Below, one piece after another: positions 56,691 through 64,000 of a DNA stretch of 64,000 nt. Made by a program: the position numbers and the translations under genes. Positions within the stretch are counted from its first letter, which is position 1. Each line of letters begins with the position of its first letter. The stretch spans positions 120,124,305-120,188,304 of the forward strand of contig CM056743.1 in the NCBI GenBank assembly GCA_029851415.1, written 5' to 3'. Below the pieces are notes generated by a model. It did no database searches. It was not told where the DNA came from and was given only the letters and a program-made list of their open reading frames with translations. The DNA comes from Eretmocerus hayati (taxonomy: Eukaryota > Arthropoda > Insecta > Hymenoptera > Aphelinidae).

Positions 56691-57339
56691 GATAATAGAC
56701 CTTTGAAAAAAGGAACGATAAGTGAGTTGAATTGATGATGTTCCGACTATATGACATGATTCTCACGTAAGTCTTGTCGATTCTCCAGAGATGGAAAATT
56801 ATCTCAAGGATCAATTTGTTCAAAAAAATGTGAAGAATGGGAATGAAATATTGGGTGTAATCACGAATATACGTCACAAACTTGATGTTATTGTTGTGAA
56901 AGATGAAAACGGTCAAATTGAATCGTACGATCGTGGAGTGGAGTTAGAAGTTTGCGGTGACTTACAAGAGAATGATTAATTTCCTGATCAATCAGATAAA
57001 AGTGAAAAGAATCGTTTCGGAATTGATTTCATTGAGTGGTCTTTACAGGTTCAACGTTAGGTGGTGAAAAGATGAAAATTGATTTTGGAAAATGAAGTTC
57101 ATGTTGTGGAAGAATGTTCCGTCACCAAAGATATTGATTATTGATTTTTGATTCTCAGATATACTATGAAATTTTTCTGATTCAAATTTTTTGGAAGGAA
57201 TATACATCTTCTCCGTAACCCAAGCCCACTTTGGATGTTGTAATAATTAAGTGATCTGATGAAAAATAATGATGATGGGGAGGAGGTAATTTCTCGGAAG
57301 CTGCATAGAAAAATTGAGAAGACTGAAGGACCTGCAGGG
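56691..57339. other. Unassigned, with a 62-codon frame
   Basis: A plus-strand frame at 56791-56979 (MENYLKDQFVQKNVKNGNE, then KLDVIVVKDENGQIESYDRG) has protein-like composition; it may belong to the helicase-bearing element. Not recognised. Confidence 0.3.
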
Positions 57340-57640
57340 GCTCAGGAAAAATTAGGGACACTCGGGGGCCCTCGGAGGCCCTCGGAGGCCCTCAGGGGAT
57401 CTCTGGGGAATCTCTCAGCCCCTAAAGTAAATATGGAACGTAATTTAGGTCAATCCGTCAGAGGCACTCGGAGCCCTCAGGAGCCCTCGGGGGCCCTCAA
57501 AGGACCTCGAAGGACCTCAGAGGCCCTCAAGGAACCTCCTGGGCATTCAAGGCATTCAAGGGAATTCAGGGGAGTTGAAGGGAATTCAGAGGAATTCAGA
57601 GGAATTCAGAGGAATTCAGAAGAATCTCATTCTTACTACT
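57340..57640. repeat. GGCCCTC-rich and GGAATTCAGA tandem repeats
   Basis: From about 57355 the words GGCCCTCGGA and CCTCAGGAGCC recur irregularly; from about 57540 units of 9-10 bp, GGCATTCAA then GGAATTCAGA, follow about eight times. A 140-codon frame crosses both, but its composition follows the repeats. Confidence 0.75.
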
Positions 57641-58166
57641 ATATATTAGGGGGAGATATGATGGAAAATGGTTTTTCATGATCATCAAGCAATGAGTTTC
57701 CAATAATTCTAGAGGAATTTCCGCATAAAGAGGGCTCGTACAACCTCTCATCGGAGCACTTAAATATTGTCTGTAGATATCATTACTAAACTGAGGAATA
57801 TAGATCTCAGGAGTATATCCATTCCTGATGAAAATTCATGCTTGCTAATCATGATTACCAATTGTGATTTTGAAATACTTCTATTTACTGACAAGAGCTT
57901 TCCGAATGATTCCATGCGAGAGACGTGTGTATATAGTTATAACGTCCAATGACCCAGTTTCATGATGATCAGGGACTGAAGTGTCATCTGATATTTCTTT
58001 CATTTCGAAGCTGTTCTGGATCCCAGGTTTTGGTGGTAAAATATGCTTTTTGAAATATCTCGAAAGGCACTTATCAAACTGATAAGTAGGACTGTTGATA
58101 GCGGAAACTATAATACAAATGGGATGATCATCTTTGTGGATTTTTGGTAATCCGTATTCGATGATA
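57641..58166. other. Intergenic, no recognised feature
   Basis: About 520 bp with only short frames. Confidence 0.35.
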
Positions 58167-58168
58167 TA

Positions 58169-59187
58169 CAGTGGATTCTGTCTATATTAGATACCCTCGA
58201 TTCCGAAGTAATGCGCTCAGAAAAAGCAGGTGCCCAATGTACAGAGACAGGCATTATTTTCTCGGATGATTTTCTCTCCTTTTCTGGGAACTTGAACGAT
58301 GTTTTCATGACCAAGGAGATGTAAACAAGTTCTTACGAACGGATGTTTGCGCTTATGCTAATAAAATCCTTCTCCTTGTGTCAAATTATTAGTAAAATAC
58401 TCAGCTAATCGATAGAATACTTAATATAATTCTCCAATATCCAATACAATCGAGGCTCATTGAATCCTCAGAAATGAACAAATTCACGTCCAATCCGCTT
58501 CAATTATAGGATGAGAGGCTCAGATCAATACAAATTTTAATTTAAAAAAAAAGTCAATACGAACATTTTCACACAATGAATGCACAATACATAAACTCAA
58601 AAGTCGGACTTTTTCAATTTTTTGCTCGATCAATCTGCTGGTTGGAGAAGTCTGAGATCTATGCTTGTTTGAGGATCTCATCTTCAATCTTACCTTGCAT
58701 CTCACAATCTTGCAACCGTTGATGTTTTTTCTTGCAAGGACGAGTACGCAACCAACCTCGATTTAAGCTCGATGGCCTCATCGTGAGCTCTACTCAATGA
58801 TTGATTTCAGCACCTTTTGGTGATGATACCGTTATCGACGGATGACATCGATCTCAACATACACAACTATTCTCGGTGAAGCGAGACTCCATTTCTTAGA
58901 CTCAGTGATGATAGATGGAGATACCAAACCATGACCGCCCCGCGAAACTTCGATACAGAGCCACCAAAATGGGTGACCAATTTACGAAGATAATTCAACA
59001 TGCTGTTGCATTCAACAGGTGAAGCAAAAGTTGCCCAAGTTAGGCAGGGGCCCAGTTAACGAAGGTGCCCAATACGTGGAGAGAATTTCCCATAAGACGC
59101 AATGTTATTTTTCCGGTTCCGTAAGGAAGCGCCCCATTTTGGCAGGTGCTCATGTTACGGAGGTGCCCCATTGGACAGGATCCACTG
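58169..59187. mobile_element. Tc1/pogo-like TIR element, non-autonomous
   Basis: Ends CAGTGGATTCTGTC and GACAGGATCCACTG, each bordered by TA (58167-58168, 59188-59189). 1019 bp. Subterminal words such as GGTGCCCAAT occur near both ends in opposite orientation. Only short frames inside, so no transposase. Confidence 0.75.
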
Positions 59188-59189
59188 TA

Positions 59190-59495
59190 TAAAATATCAG
59201 CATGAGAAACCAATAGAGTCTACCTTCCTGGATTGAATCACAATCCTGCGATAGAGCTGTGTTTTGAGAAAGTAGAAAATGGGATTTCCGTGAATTTTCC
59301 TACGTGCAGTCATGTGGTGACGGTCGATTATCTGACCCACGGTGCGCTTTTAGCGTGGAAAGGTTGCGAAAAACTGTCAAACAAATCTGAAAACGAAGTC
59401 ATCTTCGTCTCGATGTCACGAAATTAATATATTGAGCAACCAGGCCCAGGTGGAGATCATACATATTTTCAATATATTTTTCAAAGTTTTTTAAG
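59190..59495. other. Intergenic, no recognised feature
   Basis: About 300 bp; one 64-codon frame (59233-59427) without motif. Confidence 0.3.
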
Positions 59496-59799
59496 GCTGG
59501 TGTTGAGGCAGAATTCGGCATGTATTCACCAGCTTAAAACTAGCTTGAAAAAAGCTTGAAAAAAGCCCTGCGAAAGTCTATCAAAATACTCGAGAAGCAA
59601 CGCAGAGATGCTTGAGAAATGAGTTTCAATGAGTTCAATAGACATTCGTCTCGATTGAGTGAATGAATTTCTCGATCCAAGCACTGGAACGTTTGTAGAT
59701 CAAAGCTGATGGTCACCCATGCCGCGTTCGCTGGGAATTTGGACAAAATGCAAGACACCGCCGATATATTCGACATTTTAATTGACGATTTATTATGTA

Positions 59800-61775
59800 A
59801 CACTATCGCGTGATGTGTTTATGCAAGCTACTATGTGATGACCTTATGTCATGTGATGTGATGTTTTCTTACGCGACTTCGTGAAGCTTATATGTAACGT
59901 TAACGTGTGATGTTGATATGCGAGACTACTATGTGACGACCTTACATCATGTGATGTCATGTTCATTTTATGTGACTTTATAAAGCTCTACGTCACTTTG
60001 TTGTCTGATGTGTTTATGCGAGACTAGTATGTGATGACCTTATGTCATGCGATGTGATGTTCATTTGATGTGTCTTATAGAGCTCTATGTAACGTTATGG
60101 TGTGATGTGTTTATGCGAGACTACTATGTGATGACCTCATGTCATGTCATGTGATGTTTTTTCTTGCGACCTTGTGAGGCTTATGTAACGTTATCGTGTG
60201 ATATACAAGTTGATTATTTGGTCTCATCGATCTTGAAGGGCGGTGGGGAACTCAATAAATTCCGAAAATTTCAGGAAAGAAATTTTATTGCTACGTTTCG
60301 TCCACTAGGTTTCGTGGACCTCATCAAGCTCCAGGTTTCTGATATGACATATAAAGATAGAAAATATGAAATTTTTTAAATGATGGATGTATAAATAAGC
60401 AAGATGCGCAACTTACGTTATTCTTTAGATCGTCATGATATTTTTTGAACGATCTTGTAATAAAGCACAGACATAAGGTCTGGCTCCTGTCGATACAGGT
60501 AAATAAAATGAGTGATCGGTCTCATTTTTCACTCATATTTATATTAGCGCGATCGCAGCATACAGTAGGTGACATATATATGATAAGTAGTGCATGTGGG
60601 AGAGAGAAAGAGAGCGGGGGTCAACGAGCTTCGTCAGTATTACAAGATCGTTCAAATAAATATCATGACGATCTAAAGAATAACGTAAGTTGTGCATCTT
60701 GAATATTTATACATCCATCATTTGTAAAAAATTTCATATTTTCTATCTTTATACATATGTCAAAACAGAAACCTGAAGCCTGATGAGGTCCACGAAATCT
60801 AGTGGACGGAACGTAGCAATAAAAATTTCTTTCATGAAATTTTGGGAATTTATTTAGTTCCCCGCCGTCCTTCAAGATCGATGAGACCAAATAATCAACT
60901 TGTATATTAACCATCAAGGACGAAAAATCTACCAAATTACTTATGATATCGTGTGATGTTGATATGCGAGACTACTATGTGACGACCTTACATCATGTGA
61001 TGTGATGTTCATTTCATGTGACTTTTTTGAGCATCACATGACATAAAGTCATCACATAGTAGTCTCGCATAAACGTATCATACGAAAACGTTACCAAGAG
61101 CTCTGTGAAGTCACATGAAATGAACATCATGTAACATGATATAAGGTTGTAACTAAGTAGTCTCGCATATAAATATCACACGATAACGTCACATAGAGCT
61201 CTGTGAAGTCACATGAGATAAACATCACACCACATGGCACGAGGTTATGAGATAGTAATCTCATATGGATACATCACACGAAAACGATCCAAAGAATTCC
61301 GAGACGTCACATGAAATGGACATTACATCACATGATATAAGGCCGTCACACAGAAGTCTCGCATGAATAAATCACACGACAACGTTACACAAACCCCACA
61401 AAGTCGCATGAAAAAACTTCACATCACATGACATAAGGTTACCACATACTAGTCTCGCATAAACATATATATCACACGATAACGTTACATAGAGCTCTAT
61501 AAAGTCACATCAAATGAACATCTCAATACATGACATAAGGTCATCACATAGTAGTCTTCTATGAACACATCAGATGATAACGTTACGTAGAGCTCTATAA
61601 AGTCACATAAAATGAACATCGTATCACATGAGGTAAGGTCGTCACGCAATAGTCTAGCATATAAACAACACACGATAACGTTACATAGAGCTCTATAAAA
61701 CACATCAAATGAACATCACATCACATGACATAAGGTCATCGCATATGAAGCTCACATGGATACATCACGTGAAAA
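59800..61775. repeat. 97-bp tandem arrays in opposite orientation
   Basis: Plus-orientation units begin near 59811, 59908, 60006 and 60103 (word TGATGTGTTTATGCGAGAC), with one more after the MITE at about 60954. Inverse units follow from about 61030 at 97-100 bp spacing, roughly eight copies (word GTCTCGCATAxAxACATATCA-like). The unit counts of the two arms differ. Confidence 0.85.
60201..60907. mobile_element. Hairpin MITE, CGATCTTGAAGG family, copy 2
   Basis: Ends TATACAAGTTGATTATTTGG and its exact inverse at 60888-60907. The arms continue for about 250 bp with GGTCTCATCGATCTTGAAGG and AAATTTTATTGCTACGTT, with few mismatches; the loop is about 180 bp. It interrupts a 97-bp unit. The smaller relative is at 37629-37897. 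Confidence 0.82.
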
Positions 61776-62237
61776 CATCATGCACCGAGGGCCAACTTCA
61801 CATCGAGACATCACATGGAAAGGTTCCATGAAATTTTGTCATGGAAACTTCACGTTACATGGGCACATAACATGGTACTGTTAAACCATATGAAGTTTTC
61901 ACGTAACGTCCATGTGGAGTTTCGAGACAAACGCCATGATGTAGCCTCATGATGTAAGTTCAGATGAAAAAGTTATGTAAACTCTTTCAATAGGGGCATG
62001 GTTGACCATCAGCTTTGATCTCCAAACGATCCAGTGCTTGGATCGAGAAATTCATTCACTCAATCTCGAGACGAATGTCTATTAAACTCATTGAAACTCA
62101 TTTCTCACGCATCTTTGAGTTGCTTCTCGAGTATTTTGATAGATTTTCGGTAAAGGCTTTTTTCGGCCTTTTTTCAAGCTAGTAAATACACTTTTCTAAG
62201 CTGGTAAATACATGCCAAATCCTACCTCAACACCAGC

Positions 62238-62990
62238 TTGCCTGGAGGGAGGGGGAGGGTGGAACAAAAATTCGCGCACGAGAGCCCGCAACGAGTGTGT
62301 AATTTGACATTTCGATACAAGAGCGTAAAACGTTTTATTTGCGTCCGAGTGATGGGTTTCCGGACCGAGCCGCAGGCGAGGGTCGGAATCACCAAGAGGA
62401 TGCGATGAATAGGTTTTACGCCCGTGTATCTAACTATACGTTTCGATAAACTGTGAGTAAAAGTCGACAAACTGTGCGCAGAGTGCACTTGTACGCACAG
62501 TGTATCGACAATTATCATTTGCGCGTAGTTCTATCATTTACGCCGTGCGCCAATGAATTTGCGCCGGGCACGGATGATATTACTGTGCGCAAATGATAAA
62601 TTTGCACTCAAATGTTTGTCACGTATTGATTACAATTTTATGATATTGCTGTGAGCAAAATTGCGACTCGCCAAAGAATACGCAATCATCAAATTAGATC
62701 TCACATCAATTAGCATTGAATTATTTTAGGCAATGTGTGCAGAAAACTGTGCCTTTTCACTTTTCCGTATAGAATAGATAACTTTCAGGTCATGATTATT
62801 TCAAGATTGTATCCAGTGAAATTCATAAGCTTCTAATTATGTTTCAGATCTTCAATAGTGTTACTAATTTGATAGTATTCACCGATATCAGAAAGAAGTA
62901 CCGAAAATTCGTTCGATCTGAACTTTGCAGCACTTGGGGTCTTGCTGGCACAGTAATAAAATCGGTACGACATATTCAAGCAGGCTTTTT
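62238..62990. other. Flank with TGTGCGCA words
   Basis: At about 62280-62600 the sequence is CpG-rich and repeats words such as TGTGCGCA and ATCATTTGCGC; a small stem forms around GGGTTTCCGGACCGAGCC. No gene or clear element boundary found. Confidence 0.35.
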
Positions 62991-64000
62991 ACTTCACTTA
63001 ACCTAATACGTCTCGCTGGCTACGAGCGTAAGTTGTCGAACTCGTGACCGAAGGGTCGTGGGTTGTACAAATCGTTCCCGGAACGTCGCGGGAACGTCGC
63101 TGGCTGAGTTTTAGTATCGTTGGTGGATCGTCTCAATGGCACGAAAGCAGACATTTTCTCTGTTGCTGCAACTGCGCGCGAACTCACTAAATCTCATGCA
63201 AACTCTGCATGTCTCGCGCGGTGTTTTTTGTCCCACTCCGTCTTCCCTGCATTTTCGCGCGAGACGAGAGTAAGCGGGCCCTTGCTACGGTCATGCATAC
63301 CGAACTAATCAAGAAAGAATTCATCGGGATCTCTATAGAAATGAGAATAGATGAAGATATTGCTGCTAGCCATTCCACCACTTCTATAGCCTTATTTCTA
63401 TAGTCTCTAGGATTCATGACGAACCCAGAGAGCTTCCTCCTCCCAACTCACTACATCAAGCGTATTCGGGCCTCGCTAATGTCGTCCATTTCATCCCTCC
63501 GGCATTATTTCAACGAATAGTCCCATATAAACCAAATTATATATACAGATATAAGCTAGACTGCGGGCGTTTCTCGAAAAATGTGCCAGCATAATGAGGT
63601 GTGCAAGCGCGCAGGCTGCCAGTATAATAGGTGCGTCGATAATTCAGGCAATTCATCCTGTCGGAGTGCATATATATAGGTCCGAGCACTCGCTCTAGGG
63701 ATGTAGTTCATTTTGTCGCTCATGTTGCTCCGGTCCTCTCGTAATTACGACGCAAACGTGCAGCCCGCCACATCGGCTTTAGATCGCAAAGCGCGAGGAT
63801 TACCCCCACACAGAGCGTATACTTGAAAACCACTACATGTATATATAGTTATCCAACAATTCGTTTCTTTTTCTTCCGCTTTGCGAGCACGTATATTTGT
63901 GTGTACACGCGCGACGCTGTGATAACGAGTTTATGACCGGCGAGTCCTTTGTCGAGAGATGATACCGAGCGTTGCCGCGAGCCTGTTTCTTATGCTCCTT
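62991..64000. other. CpG-rich right edge, promoter-like
   Basis: CpG-rich compared with the rest of the window, with TATA-like stretches at 63671-63679 and 63840-63848 and a TTCATT initiator-like word near 63707. It may be the 5' region of a gene outside the window. No exon recognised. Confidence 0.3.

Larger units (their letters stand above)
59496..62237. mobile_element. 2.7 kb foldback element with tandem-repeat arms
   Basis: Left end GCTGGTGTTGAGGCAG and right end CTACCTCAACACCAGC. The outer ~300 bp of each arm is non-repetitive and inverse (GCATGTATTCACCAGCTT, GATCCAAGCACTGGA, ATCAAAGCTGATGGTCA). Inside come tandem units of 97-98 bp in opposite orientations. The centre is near 61025. The plan (inverted ends followed by tandem arrays) is that of classical foldback transposons; there is no coding sequence. 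A hairpin MITE is inserted in the left array. Confidence 0.85.

Noticed and set aside
59800..61775. Centromeric-type satellite
   Set aside because: The arrays are short, meet head to head and are framed by inverted ends, which fits a foldback element better.
62340..62400. Regulatory stem around GGGTTTCCGGACCGAGCC
   Set aside because: The stem is short and imperfect, and nothing ties it to a gene.

Overview
This is insect nuclear DNA, A+T-rich, with spliced genes and a very heavy load of transposable elements. BEL/Pao, I-like, CR1-like and RTE-like retroelements, a tRNA-derived SINE and hAT and Tc1-like DNA elements all fit an arthropod. The lipase gene structure fits an insect, possibly a hymenopteran; I cannot name the species.

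Host genes. Two tandem paralogues of the acid-lipase (abhydrolase) family lie on the minus strand. Lipase A has exons 1-4 at 22026-8887, and its 3' exons fall left of the window. Lipase B is complete in eight exons, 45112-40289, and encodes 434 aa. Where both can be compared, intron phases are identical and both keep a GYSxG nucleophile elbow. Intron 2 of lipase A is about 12.2 kb and full of nested repeats. A separate last exon at 50185-50052 (minus) encodes a small secreted cysteine-rich peptide. A GC-rich TATA-plus-donor segment near 37.3-37.6 kb and the right edge (63-64 kb) look promoter-like without a recognised product.

Mobile elements, left to right. 1-8276: an I-like LINE broken by a 2.9 kb foldback element, a hairpin MITE and a TTAA-flanked element. 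8.3-22 kb: introns of lipase A, carrying palindromic elements, a SINE and a 26-bp minisatellite that reverses orientation. 23137-30788: a full BEL/Pao element with 324-bp LTRs about 98.5% identical and an ATTAT target duplication, but a broken coding region. 31.9-35.8 kb: a CR1-like LINE next to a TIR element that itself holds an RTE-like fragment. 38.6-51 kb: lipase B and several small TIR/MITE families, some also present elsewhere in the window. 51-57 kb: a Penelope-like fragment and a PIF1-type (Helitron-like) helicase relic split by a 2.87 kb hAT element with an exact 8-bp duplication. 58.2-62.2 kb: a Tc1-like element and a 2.7 kb foldback element whose arms are 97-bp tandem arrays, with another hairpin element inside.

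The dominant unexplained theme is long inverted repeats: well over a dozen mostly unrelated palindromic structures from about 110 bp to 2.9 kb in 64 kb. Any transcribed copy, such as those inside lipase introns, would form long double-stranded RNA. All boundaries and identities were read by eye, without alignment or database search.
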